A stretch of DNA of 64,000 bases from an uncultured Lachnospiraceae bacterium (GTDB lineage Bacteria; Bacillota; Clostridia; Lachnospirales; Lachnospiraceae). The translations under genes and the position numbers were made by a program. Below are positions 51,933 to 60,924 of this stretch, piece by piece. Within the stretch, counting starts at the first letter, position 1. Each line of letters opens with the position of its first letter. Below the pieces are notes generated by a model. The model had not been told where the DNA came from, did no database searches, and saw nothing but the letters and a program-made list of their open reading frames with translations. The stretch is taken from positions 140,109 through 204,108 of the forward strand of contig CAJTLX010000001.1 in NCBI GenBank assembly GCA_910577165.1. The letters are read 5' to 3'.

Positions 51933-54479
51933 TCAATAAATTGTAATAAAATAATAATCCTGTGTACCCAGAAAATTTTCCGCTTCCTTCAATAAATACT
52001 TTGTTTTTCGCCCACTGTTTGGCTCAATGACATTGACACTCGTCTTATCATATCCCGTGATAAGAATGGATTCACCATATCCGTTTACCGCAATCACCGG
52101 GTTTTGCAGATGAATATAGTAGAGAGCCTCATCAAGTGTCACCCCGCTTAGTTTTATTACATGGCTGCGCAGATACTGGGATAGCCACTCGGTCAGCAGC
52201 CCTTCCTCCACACGGTATTGCGAGAGATCTGCCTCGACATTGCAGTAATTAAGAAGCATCTTAACACACGCCATCAGCGAGTTTCCCGCATTCTTCGTAA
52301 GGACGGGCACAATCTCTCGAAGTCCCGCTGACGCTGCCTTTACCCCCCGGCTCCAAATCACAAAACCACTGCTTCCGATCACCGAACCCGTCGTTTCATC
52401 CGCGACAAGAATGGCCTCACCAGGCTCTTTTGTCAGCTGTACAATTGTCCCATAAGCATAGGTCAAATAATAATTATTAAAATGTTCCGGCATATTGATG
52501 CGCACCGTAGTATTTTCCGTAATTACCACATTCTTTGTATTTGCTGTGTCAGGCTTTTTCTCTATCTGTACATTCTCCGGCAGCGAAAGATAATATTCCG
52601 TCCTCATCAGTTCTGTCACCCGCTTAGAAAGTCTTATCGAACGGTTTTGACTCGCTGCCTGGTTTAAGATAAAATCCGGCTCTGCCACCTGATAACGTCT
52701 TCCCGCACTCTCTCTGGTGACGCGCTCCAAGCGCACAATATTTTCCTCGATATCTGCATCCACCACATAGTATCCGTCCTTCTCATAAGTTTTTAGTTTA
52801 TTCCCGTCAAAATCCACAATCTCCACACGCTTATATGCCGCTATCAACGTGCCATCCTCCTGAAAAAGCGCGTTTTTCTTTGCCGATCGCCCAAGGATAA
52901 GATTGTCGTCGATGGCACCGAGAAGACCCAAAATTTCTCCCCCGCCCGCATGGATATCATTTTGTGTCCCCAGATCCAGATTCAGCACATGGACAAGATT
53001 TGTGCGCCCCTGCTCTTTTCTTGTCTGCCAGGCCAACATCTGCTTGGATTTTACATAGACCATCCCATCCTCCCCCACATCCTCCGCAATTACGGAGAGT
53101 ACTCCGGTAATCAGATTGTAGGAATAAATAGTATCGTAGAGATGGAAATAAAAAATATCTTCATAGTTGCAATAGAAAAAATTTCCCATTGCCTCCTTTA
53201 AAATTTCATAAGTGGTATTGACCGGAAAATATGCCCTCTCCTCCACCGTCTGATCTGCGGGGTGATAGGTATACAAGATCATTCCGACCCTCCCCTCATA
53301 TTCTCCCCGGTTCATATACCCATATACAAGGAAATCCACTGCGCCGGTATCATCGATGGAGAGCAGGCGAATATCGTGTTTATCGTAAGTATCGCGCGTG
53401 TAATCTGAATTTTTCTGCTCAAAAGTAAATGCGGTGGTGAGCAGATTATTCTCCGTGGTATAAATGTAGAGTGTTCCCCGGCGCACCAGAGCAATTCGCG
53501 TATTATCATAATTGGAAAGCACATTTAATTTTGTATCCGCAGTAATTCCGAACTTAAATTCATTCTTTGCAAGACTGATATTATTTCTGTCAAAAATTGC
53601 TTCCATGGAACGCTCATAATTATATAAAAACACGCGCGAAGGGGTATAGCGAAAACGAAATTTTTCCCGCACATAATAATATTCTATCCCTGTAGTCGTA
53701 TCTATTTCCATCCAGCTGCCAAGCACCACGGAGGCAGTATCTTTCGTGTACTCTGTAATTACTGGACTCTCCTCATAGAGTACGCGCGGTGCCAACTCAC
53801 CGTAGCTTAAAAAATCAAGGCTGTTGTGAATATCCGCACGGGAGAAATCCATCTCATCCGCATTTTTTTTGGTTTCTAAATATTTCTTTATATTCCCACT
53901 TTTTTCCTTATCAATCAGCGAATCGTGAAACATCTGCACAAATTCAAGTTTCTCTGCCAAATGCGAATTATCATAGAGCTTAAAGCGGGTATAATAGTAA
54001 ATGCGCTTGCTCTCATTACTGATCAGCGTCAGTTTCACCACATACTCATCGCCAGCGACATACTCTCCCTTCAGCCGCAGTTTCGCGCTTTTCTGCTCTC
54101 TCTCCCCTAACATACGCCGCTCAAGAGAAATTACATTTCCCTCCTCAAGCTTCGTTCCCAGTGCCGTATCATACACTTCAAAAATAATTTTTTTGATATT
54201 ATATTCATTTTCAGTAATCAGAATTTCCACTTGTTTTTCTGCGTCCACCGGAGTGATGCTCTCACGAAACAGCATTGCATCAAGATTGGAGCAATACCCG
54301 TGCATCAAATTGATTTCTCCGCCTGAGGTAAGCACCGTAACTACAGGCAGCGTCGTCTCCTGCATCTGTGTTGTCTTGCGGTCGGAGCTAAAGACACGCT
54401 CCTGCATATTGCTGCCGAAATAATAGATCGAAGCACAGAAGATGGCGAGCAGAATTAAAATGCGATATACAATTTTCAA
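51933..54479 (-). CDS. Large membrane-anchored protein with inactive C39-like domain
   Basis: An 848-residue protein starting with TTG after AGGAGG (no ATG fits). One N-terminal span (about 5-24) then a long extracytoplasmic region of beta-rich repeats (about 60-600), then a C-terminal papain-like C39-type domain (about 710-848: SLMACVKMLLNYCNVEADL, NPVIAVNGYG, ITGYDKTSVNVIEPNSGR). The Cys expected before the first helix is Ser/Asn and the His before ITGYD is missing, so it is likely non-catalytic. Acts outside the cell, perhaps with the glycosyltransferase downstream. Confidence 0.7.
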   Translation of the reverse strand: MKIVYRILILLAIFCASIYYFGSNMQERVFSSDRKTTQMQETTLPVVTVLTSGGEINLMHGYCSNLDAMLFRESITPVDAEKQVEILITENEYNIKKIIFEVYDTALGTKLEEGNVISLERRMLGEREQKSAKLRLKGEYVAGDEYVVKLTLISNESKRIYYYTRFKLYDNSHLAEKLEFVQMFHDSLIDKEKSGNIKKYLETKKNADEMDFSRADIHNSLDFLSYGELAPRVLYEESPVITEYTKDTASVVLGSWMEIDTTTGIEYYYVREKFRFRYTPSRVFLYNYERSMEAIFDRNNISLAKNEFKFGITADTKLNVLSNYDNTRIALVRRGTLYIYTTENNLLTTAFTFEQKNSDYTRDTYDKHDIRLLSIDDTGAVDFLVYGYMNRGEYEGRVGMILYTYHPADQTVEERAYFPVNTTYEILKEAMGNFFYCNYEDIFYFHLYDTIYSYNLITGVLSVIAEDVGEDGMVYVKSKQMLAWQTRKEQGRTNLVHVLNLDLGTQNDIHAGGGEILGLLGAIDDNLILGRSAKKNALFQEDGTLIAAYKRVEIVDFDGNKLKTYEKDGYYVVDADIEENIVRLERVTRESAGRRYQVAEPDFILNQAASQNRSIRLSKRVTELMRTEYYLSLPENVQIEKKPDTANTKNVVITENTTVRINMPEHFNNYYLTYAYGTIVQLTKEPGEAILVADETTGSVIGSSGFVIWSRGVKAASAGLREIVPVLTKNAGNSLMACVKMLLNYCNVEADLSQYRVEEGLLTEWLSQYLRSHVIKLSGVTLDEALYYIHLQNPVIAVNGYGESILITGYDKTSVNVIEPNSGRKTKYLLKEAENFLGTQDYYFITIY

Positions 54480-54488
54480 GACTTCCTC

Positions 54489-55685
54489 CTATTCTGTTCC
54501 CTGTAAGTTCTCAAATGCCCGGTAGAGTGCGGGCTTTACCTTCAACTCATCGATACAATGTTCGTATGCGGCTTTTCTTTTTTCTTTTAGTGATCCCGGC
54601 AGAATCTGCCCTCTTTTTACCGCACGAAGCAGGATATTTTTTGGCGTATGCTCCATATCAATAAATTCTAACACCTGCACCTTATAGCCCTTTTGTTCCA
54701 GCAAATCCGCGCGCAGACCGTCCGTGATCAGCGCGGCAATCCGCTCCTTTAACAGTCCATAGCGAAGCACTGGCTCAAGCATCTCATTTTCAAGAGTTTG
54801 ATTTAGCTCATGCTGGCAGCAGGGAACGCTCAAGATCACACGCGCACCCCAGTCCACCGCCTTTTTGAGTGCTGCGTCCGTCGCCGTGTCACAGGCGTGC
54901 AATGTAACTACCATATCCACTGTATCCGCACCGGTGTAGGAGGCGATATCCCCCTGCAAAAATTTCAGTCCCTCATAACCGTAACGCTCTGCGAGGGCGG
55001 CGCAATGCGCGATCACATCCTCTTTTAAGTCAAGTCCCACCACGCGCAGCGGATAATGCTTTAACTCGTGGAGATAATAATACATTGCAAAAGTTAGATA
55101 GGACTTACCACACCCGAAATCAATGATCTTTACCTCCCCATCCCCTGGAAGTTCTGGAAGAATATCTTCTATAAACTCAAGGAAGCGGTTGATCTGCCGG
55201 AATTTATCATATCGCGCGTGTACAACCTTTCCCTCCGGGGTCATCACGCCCAGATCCACCAAAAACGGAACGGGATGCCCCTCCGCGAGAATATAATTTT
55301 TCTCCCGGTTGTGTTCCTTTGGCACGGTTTCCTGGCTTACATTTTTTTCCTGCTCCGCTCCTCCCTTTTTTTCTTTCACTGTCACCTTGCCTTTTTTGCT
55401 TACAAGAATCACTGCCTGACCCTCGCTTGCCCATATCTGCGCTTGCTTGAAACAATCCTCAAACCAATCCGGCAATTTTGCCAGCAAATCTTCCCTTGTA
55501 TAATTTTCATGGAAAACCTGCTTACCCCGATATTCGCAGGCCTGAAAATACAATTCACCCCGCATCCGCACCGGACGAATCAAAACTTTTTTTATTTTTT
55601 CGGGAGCTTTACTATTCGACAGAATCATCTGTATCAGCCCCTTGCCACAATATTTATTTATTGTACTCGTGATTATCTCATCCAT
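54489..55685 (-). CDS. Class I SAM methyltransferase (METTL25/Methyltransf_32-like)
   Basis: A 398-residue protein. The N-terminal 140 residues are of unknown fold; then HARYDKFRQINRFLEFIED and a SAM domain (IIDFGCGKSYLTFAMYYYLH, VVGLDLKEDVIAHC, VTLHACDTATDAALK, SVPCCQHELN). Matches the family thought to methylate RNA. Ends 9 bases before the TTG start of the large exported protein, so they share a transcript though functions differ. Confidence 0.85.
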   Translation of the reverse strand: MDEIITSTINKYCGKGLIQMILSNSKAPEKIKKVLIRPVRMRGELYFQACEYRGKQVFHENYTREDLLAKLPDWFEDCFKQAQIWASEGQAVILVSKKGKVTVKEKKGGAEQEKNVSQETVPKEHNREKNYILAEGHPVPFLVDLGVMTPEGKVVHARYDKFRQINRFLEFIEDILPELPGDGEVKIIDFGCGKSYLTFAMYYYLHELKHYPLRVVGLDLKEDVIAHCAALAERYGYEGLKFLQGDIASYTGADTVDMVVTLHACDTATDAALKKAVDWGARVILSVPCCQHELNQTLENEMLEPVLRYGLLKERIAALITDGLRADLLEQKGYKVQVLEFIDMEHTPKNILLRAVKRGQILPGSLKEKRKAAYEHCIDELKVKPALYRAFENLQGTE

Positions 55686-55908
55686 ATTTCTTTTTGTCCC
55701 ATTTCTACTATGAAATTTACTCGCATCTAATGATAACCTGTTTTAGCAAAAACTGCAATTACAAAATCCTTAAATTTTTATCATACCGCATTTTTTATTG
55801 TTAATATAGTACTTTTTAGTCTTATACAAAGCCTGTCACGCAGCAAGTGACAAATCTCCATATCCCCTTGGTAGACATCCCCCAAAGAAAAAGATATAAT
55901 AAAATCAG

Positions 55909-56250
55909 CATATGCGGAACTTTAAATCAAAACTAAAAATCAGCAGGAGTCCCGAACGCGCACGGGAGAATTGATGAGCGCGAAGCGAAAATAAATTCTC
56001 CCTGGGTAGTGTGCGCGAGAAGGACGGATGCGGAACTCAAAATCAAGGAGTCCCGAACGCGCACGGGAGAATTGATGAGCGCGAAGCGAAAATAAATTCT
56101 CCCTGGGTAGTGTGCGCGAGAAGGACGGATGCGGAACTTAAAAAACAGCATATGCCCGGACAGTACCCGGAATAAATTTGTGGGAACGAAGTGAGCAAAA
56201 ATTTATTCCCCTGTACTGGGTACTGGAAGGGCATATGCGGAACTGGAAAT
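55909..56250 (+). repeat. Repeat R3 array: diverged tandem palindromes
   Basis: Begins with GCATATGCGGAACTTTAAA, then two nearly identical units of about 101 bases (starting near 55945 and 56046) with stems CGCGCAC/GTGTGCGCG and GGGAGAATT/AATTCTCCC and loop GAGCGCGAAGCGAAA, and then a classical unit (56147-56240) with AGTACCCGGAATAAATTT / AAATTTATTCCCCTGTACTGG and GCATATGCCC/GGGCATATGC. The array ends just before AGGAGG of the XRE regulator gene. The 220 bases before it hold no gene. Confidence 0.85.
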
Positions 56251-56262
56251 AGGAGGATAAAA

Positions 56263-57288
56263 ATGACCATTGGACAGAGAATATGCCAGATCAGAACAGC
56301 GCATGGACTCTCACAGGAGGAGTTCGGCGAAAAACTTGGGACAACAAGGCAGACTATCTCCCGTTGGGAGCTTGACCAGACCTACCCGGAACTTGCAAAG
56401 ATTGTACTCATAAGCAAAATCTTTTGTGTGACAACGGATTCCCTCTTAAAGGACGGAATTAGCACATTTGATGCGGAGATCGAATTTTTTGCCTGTGGTG
56501 TTTACCGATCCGCATATTCTGAAATTGTAGAAACGGAAAAATTTGCACTTGTCTATTACTGCACTCCGGACAGGAACATTCTGGGAACAAAATTATATTC
56601 CGGATTTGAAAACCGGAAACACTTGGTTGCGATCTGCGAGAGAGATCAACAAAAACAGATTACAGAATATGCCTACTTTCTTGATGCAGAAGAAACAGTA
56701 ATCTCAAACAGTGATGCTCTCGCCTCCCACCTTAACGAAGCCTACGATGGCAGCAAAAAGAAAAGTATGCGCCGCTTAGAGCAGTTCCTCGTAGATCATA
56801 GCGGGAAGCCATTGCCTGGTGTAAAGAAGAAAGGAATTCCCGCCTGCCTGACCTTATGGCGGATGGCGGACAGTTATATTGCAAATGCGGACTGGTTTAA
56901 TTTCTTTCTCTGCACGGGAAAAACCGAATATATTTTTTCCATCCACCCGCAGGATACTAATATTTATTGTGGCGCATCATATAATATTGTATTTGATCTT
57001 GGACTTTTTAGTGGGGGACAGTTTTTCCGAGTTCGAAATTATAAGGATAACAGCGAAGATTTCTGCCGATTTTTCTGTGATTTTTCCTATGAATTCCAGG
57101 AAGTTGATATCCCGACTAAAGAATGTGAACTTGGCAAATGCCTTACCACAAGCAAGGGACTTATGTGGTGTGTAAAACGCTATACCGACGATGAGATTAT
57201 ATTGCAGGGCTGTGGAGAAGATGAGTATATCTACCGGCGAATAGATTCCAGAACTGAACAATTCGCGCTGGCAGAGGAAAAAAATTAA
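56263..57288 (+). CDS. XRE-family regulator with large C-terminal domain
   Basis: A 341-residue protein. HTH_XRE at 3-58 (IGQRICQIRTAHGLSQEEFG, TRQTISRWELDQTYPELAKI), then a C-terminal sensor part of about 270 residues with many aromatic and Cys residues, no recognised fold. AGGAGG 6 bases before ATG 56263; upstream frame is R3 sequence. Stands alone with a hairpin terminator. Confidence 0.85.
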   Translation: MTIGQRICQIRTAHGLSQEEFGEKLGTTRQTISRWELDQTYPELAKIVLISKIFCVTTDSLLKDGISTFDAEIEFFACGVYRSAYSEIVETEKFALVYYCTPDRNILGTKLYSGFENRKHLVAICERDQQKQITEYAYFLDAEETVISNSDALASHLNEAYDGSKKKSMRRLEQFLVDHSGKPLPGVKKKGIPACLTLWRMADSYIANADWFNFFLCTGKTEYIFSIHPQDTNIYCGASYNIVFDLGLFSGGQFFRVRNYKDNSEDFCRFFCDFSYEFQEVDIPTKECELGKCLTTSKGLMWCVKRYTDDEIILQGCGEDEYIYRRIDSRTEQFALAEEKN

Positions 57289-57305
57289 AAAATACGGTAA
57301 TCAGT

Positions 57306-57338
57306 GCTGCCGCATACAGAAAATTTATGCGGCAGTGC
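57306..57338 (+). terminator. Terminator after XRE regulator
   Basis: GCTGCCGCATA (57306-57316) pairs with TATGCGGCAG..GC (57326-57338); weak following T-tract (TTTAC). Confidence 0.55.
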
Positions 57339-57388
57339 TTTACAATATAAACGATTAAAAAAGTCTTCCAAATTTGCTAAGGGTATGG

Positions 57389-57460
57389 TATAATTTTCTT
57401 GGAACTCCAGAATAAAGATAAACAAAATAACATATTTATTGGAGTTCCATTCGTTTTTTC
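57389..57460 (+). ncRNA. Promoter followed by a terminator: small RNA or attenuator
   Basis: TATAAT (57389-57394) is followed within a few bases by a stem (GGAACTCC 57401-57408 with GGAGTTCC 57441-57448, plus AATAAA with TTTATT inside) and TTTTTT (57453-57458). A transcript starting at the box would be about 60 bases long and stop before the GNAT gene at 57558. Either a small RNA or an attenuator. Confidence 0.5.
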
Positions 57461-57557
57461 ACTAGCACAATCGAACAATTTATTAAAGGTTTATTTGCTA
57501 TAGGAGCATGAAACTATTGATCGGTACGCGCGCAAAAGTATGCAGAGGGATATGGAT

Positions 57558-58088
57558 ATGAAATATGTATTTGAAACAGAGCATTTGAAGGTTAGAAAAT
57601 TTGAGATAGAAGATGCCAAAAGATTGTATGAAAATCATTTGGAAGAAGAAGTAAAAAGATGGATTCCAAATGAAAGCTATGCGGATATGGAGGAAACTCA
57701 AGAAGCAATCAGATTTTATATAGATTGTGTAAATGGCAGACATTTGCCATATGTATTAGCTGTTGAACTGAAAGAAACGGGTGAATTGATCGGCGATACA
57801 GGAGTAAATGAGGTGGAGGGAAATTCCAATGAAGTAGAAATAGGTTATGGGATCTGTAAAAGGTATAGTGGAAATGGATATGCCACCGAGTTATTAAACG
57901 CGATGACAGAATTTATTGCAAAGACTTTTGGAATAAATATTTTGTACGGACGTGTTATGCACGGAAATACTGCTTCGGTGAGAGTTCTTGAAAAGAATGG
58001 TTATGAATTTGTCAGGGAAGAATTTGGGGCGGAAGATGATCCTTATGGTAACGGGATGTTAATTTATAAAAAAGAATATAATAAATAA
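57558..58088 (+). CDS. RimJ/RimL-type GNAT acetyltransferase
   Basis: A 176-residue GNAT enzyme: FETEHLKVRKFEIEDAKRLY, IGYGICKRYSGNGYATELLN (acetyl-CoA loop), GRVMHGNTASVRVLEKNGYE. Acetylates protein N-termini, ribosomal proteins or small molecules. ATG 57558 is 9 bases after AGAGGG; the frame is open 6 codons upstream. Confidence 0.9.
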   Translation: MKYVFETEHLKVRKFEIEDAKRLYENHLEEEVKRWIPNESYADMEETQEAIRFYIDCVNGRHLPYVLAVELKETGELIGDTGVNEVEGNSNEVEIGYGICKRYSGNGYATELLNAMTEFIAKTFGINILYGRVMHGNTASVRVLEKNGYEFVREEFGAEDDPYGNGMLIYKKEYNK

Positions 58089-58132
58089 ATATTTTATTAT
58101 CAATATAACAAAATTTCATATACTGAAGCATT

Positions 58133-58175
58133 AAAGTACGAGAATCCTATAAAATCAAAGTTTCTCGTACTTTCC
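58133..58175. terminator. Convergent hairpin terminator
   Basis: AAAGTACGAGAA (58133-58144) pairs with TTCTCGTACTTT (58162-58173), 12 bp perfect, between converging genes. Confidence 0.65.
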
Positions 58176-58196
58176 AGACTATGACTGAAAAAATAA

Positions 58197-59204
58197 TTAT
58201 ACATATTCTTCCCATTCTTCCACTTTTTCCATATAAAAAAGCAATTCTATGGATACTTCCCTTGTATCCGGTGAAAATGGAGTGCCAAGGGCATATCCTT
58301 TTAATGGAAGACCATGCATTCCCGTTTTTTTCTCCGGATTTAACCGCATCAAAAGAAAAGTGGCACTTCCGCTATGGTTTTCCGGATAGGACTCCAAAAA
58401 CTCTTTGGAATAAAATTGCAGATTGATATCCCGGTTGCATTCATATTCAATACCAAGATAATACATTCCCTTTGGACAGTTCTGCGTAAGTGCTTCATAA
58501 TAATTATTTTCTATCTCCTGCAGCTGCTCCTCGGTAAAACGTTCCCTATATTTCGCATTGCTAAACTGCTTCTCTGCCTCTTCCCACACATCAATCAACA
58601 CAACATTATTTATATAACACTGCACTTTTTCGCCATCGTGGGCAGTAAATTGGAAAGAAACTGACTTTCCTATCTTAACAGTAATCGATTTTGCCCTGCT
58701 TAGCAGATGTTTTTTTGCTGTCGAGCCATGCTTTATTGTAATAGGCATATCCGGGGAATATTTTGGAAGACGCTTTAGATTATCGATTCTTAACGTGATT
58801 AATTGCAGTCTGTCCCAATCTTCATGTTTAAGCCACTCCGGAATTTCCCATCCCGCATCCATCAGATCAAGAAAGAGTTTGATTTCCTCATAATTTTCGG
58901 ACATCAATACACCGCCACATCCACTCTGTGTACATAGCTTTTTATTTCCAATAATAAATTCTTGACAGTTTAGATAGCTGCTTATTTCTGTTTCCTGTTC
59001 TTTTAACATCATTCGCTGGGTACGCTTCTTTTTCCGATTACTCCTTTTCTGCTCTTCATATGGCTCTATAATATAAAGTTCTGCATATTCTTCCATCGTC
59101 ATCCCAATAATATGATATTTTTTCCCGTCCCGCTCAATGGTTCTTCCAATCACAAGAATATCTTTCCATTTTTTGCTAACACCCTCTAGCCATGAAAACT
59201 GCAT
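58197..59204 (-). CDS. Hypothetical protein, 335 aa
   Basis: Not recognised. No signal. The first 60 residues resemble an SH3-like beta segment (ILVIGRTIERDGKKYHIIGM), then a basic stretch (KRSNRKKKRTQRMM) and a mixed domain with Cys (FIIGNKKLCTQSGCGG). The C-terminus is acidic. GGGGG site before the ATG. It may be nucleic-acid linked, but there is no clear evidence. Confidence 0.65.
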   Translation of the reverse strand: MQFSWLEGVSKKWKDILVIGRTIERDGKKYHIIGMTMEEYAELYIIEPYEEQKRSNRKKKRTQRMMLKEQETEISSYLNCQEFIIGNKKLCTQSGCGGVLMSENYEEIKLFLDLMDAGWEIPEWLKHEDWDRLQLITLRIDNLKRLPKYSPDMPITIKHGSTAKKHLLSRAKSITVKIGKSVSFQFTAHDGEKVQCYINNVVLIDVWEEAEKQFSNAKYRERFTEEQLQEIENNYYEALTQNCPKGMYYLGIEYECNRDINLQFYSKEFLESYPENHSGSATFLLMRLNPEKKTGMHGLPLKGYALGTPFSPDTREVSIELLFYMEKVEEWEEYV

Positions 59205-59297
59205 ATCCGTCCCCCTTTCAATAAAAATAAACCTAATTTCTCAAATATAGTGCAATTACACTCTCAAAAATTACCTTATTCAACAATAAATTTATAT

Positions 59298-59363
59298 TAA
59301 AAAATATTATGCGCACAAAAACTATTGCAAAAAGAAAATTTATACAACAGTCTTTGTGCGCAG
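59298..59363 (-). terminator. Terminator of asnS
   Basis: TGCGCACAAA (59310-59319) pairs with TTTGTGCGCA (59353-59362); on the minus strand TAATATTTTTT follows. Confidence 0.75.
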
Positions 59364-59379
59364 TAAATTTAAAACTTAC

Positions 59380-60771
59380 CTATAATTCACAATTATTTAC
59401 AGTTCTTGGGAATGGGATCACATCGCGGATATTGCTCATTCCGGTCAGATACATTACACAACGCTCAAAGCCCAGACCAAAACCTGCATGGCGCGCAGAA
59501 CCATATTTGCGCAGATCAAGATAAAAATTATAGTCCTCCGTCTTTAACCCAAGTTCCTTCATCCGATCAAGCAGTTTATCGTAATCGTCCTCCCTCTGAC
59601 TCCCGCCGATAATCTCGCCAATTCCAGGAACTAGGCAGTCCATCGCCGCCACGGTCTTGTTATCCGGATTTAATTTCATATAAAATGCCTTGATCTCCTT
59701 AGGATAATCCGTAACAAAAACGGGTTTCTTAAAAATTTCCTCGGTCAGATAGCGTTCATGCTCCGTCTGCAAATCGCAGCCCCAGGATACTTTGTAATCA
59801 AATTTATCATTGTTCTTTTCCAAAAGTTCAATCGCCTCAGTGTAAGTCACATGACCAAATTCGGAATTCATCACATGATTCAGGCGTTCCAAAAGTCCCT
59901 TGTCCACAAAATTGTTAAAGAAATTCATTTCCTCCGGCGCGTGTTCCAGCACATAGCCAATCACATATTTTAACATTGCCTCCGCTAAGATCATATCGTC
60001 TTTTAAATCCGCAAAGGCAATCTCCGGCTCAATCATCCAGAATTCCGCCGCGTGTCTGGTGGTATTGGAATTCTCTGCGCGGAATGTCGGACCAAAGGTA
60101 TAAATATTTTTGAATGCCATCGCGTAAGTCTCGCCGTTTAACTGTCCGCTTACCGTGAGATTTGTTGGCTTGTTAAAGAAGTCCTGTGTATAGTCCACAG
60201 CACCCTGTTCATCTTTTGGAGGATTTGCAAGGTCAAGCGTTGTCACCTGAAACATTTCGCCCGCGCCCTCACAGTCGCTCCCCGTAATAATCGGTGTGTG
60301 TACATAGACGAAATCCCGTTCCTGGAAAAATTTGTGAATTGCGTAGGCAATCAGTGAGCGCACGCGAAACACCGCCTGAAATGTGTTTGTGCGCGGGCGC
60401 AGATGCGTGATTGTGCGCAGATATTCCATTGTATGGCGTTTTTTCTGAAGCGGGTAATCCGGTGTGGACGCACCCTCCACCACAACTTCCCTTGCCTGAA
60501 TCTCAAATGGCTGCTTTGCATTTGGCGTTGCGACAAGTTCCCCGGTCACAACGACCGCCGAGCCGACATTGATCTTTGTAAGCTCCGCAAAATTTTCAAG
60601 CTTATCCGCGTAGACGACTTGCAGTGTTTCAAAGAATGTGCCATCGTTCAATGTGATAAAACCGAAACTTTTCGAGTCGCGGTTGCTGCGCACCCAGCCG
60701 CCGACCGTGATTTCTTTTTCAACATATTTCTCTTTTTCGCGATATAACTCGCGAATTGAAACCAAATCCAT
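59380..60771 (-). CDS. asnS: Asparaginyl-tRNA synthetase
   Basis: A 463-residue class IIb synthetase: N-terminal OB fold (VGGWVRSNRDSKSFGFITLND), motif 2 region GPTFRAENSNTTRHAAEFWM, and motif 3 HAGFGLGFERCVMYLTGM. Charges tRNA-Asn in the cytosol. AAGGGG 8 bases before ATG. Lies downstream of the GH31 gene with an R3-type palindrome between. Confidence 0.96.
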   Translation of the reverse strand: MDLVSIRELYREKEKYVEKEITVGGWVRSNRDSKSFGFITLNDGTFFETLQVVYADKLENFAELTKINVGSAVVVTGELVATPNAKQPFEIQAREVVVEGASTPDYPLQKKRHTMEYLRTITHLRPRTNTFQAVFRVRSLIAYAIHKFFQERDFVYVHTPIITGSDCEGAGEMFQVTTLDLANPPKDEQGAVDYTQDFFNKPTNLTVSGQLNGETYAMAFKNIYTFGPTFRAENSNTTRHAAEFWMIEPEIAFADLKDDMILAEAMLKYVIGYVLEHAPEEMNFFNNFVDKGLLERLNHVMNSEFGHVTYTEAIELLEKNNDKFDYKVSWGCDLQTEHERYLTEEIFKKPVFVTDYPKEIKAFYMKLNPDNKTVAAMDCLVPGIGEIIGGSQREDDYDKLLDRMKELGLKTEDYNFYLDLRKYGSARHAGFGLGFERCVMYLTGMSNIRDVIPFPRTVNNCEL

Positions 60772-60789
60772 TTCTTCAACCCCTTCTTA

Positions 60790-60905
60790 TTTTTAGTTCC
60801 GTATATGTCCTTCTCCGCACCACTAACCGGGGAAAGAAAATCTCTGTTCGCTTTGCTTCCAGAATTTTCTTCCCGGTGCGGTTCCGGACACATACTGATT
60901 TTTAA
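60790..60905 (-). repeat. Repeat R3, single diverged unit
   Basis: Read on the minus strand: ATGTGTCCGGAACCGCACC, GGGAAGAAAATTCTGGAAGC, AAAGCGAACAGAGATTTTCT, then CCGGTTAGTGGTGCGGAGAA and GGACATATACGGAAC. Same layout as the 38.9 and 55.9 kb units: outer GTCC/GGAC and GCACCGG/CCGGT...GGTGC stems, inner GGGAAGAAAAT/ATTTTCTTTCCC and loop with AAGCAAAGCGAACAG. It lies between the GH31 and asnS genes. Confidence 0.7.
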
Positions 60906-60924
60906 TTCCGCAGAATTTTAGCTT

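Noticed and set aside
56043..56270. Small repetitive frames in the R3 array (also 55933-56151)
   Set aside because: Same reason: they translate the palindromic repeats on the minus strand.
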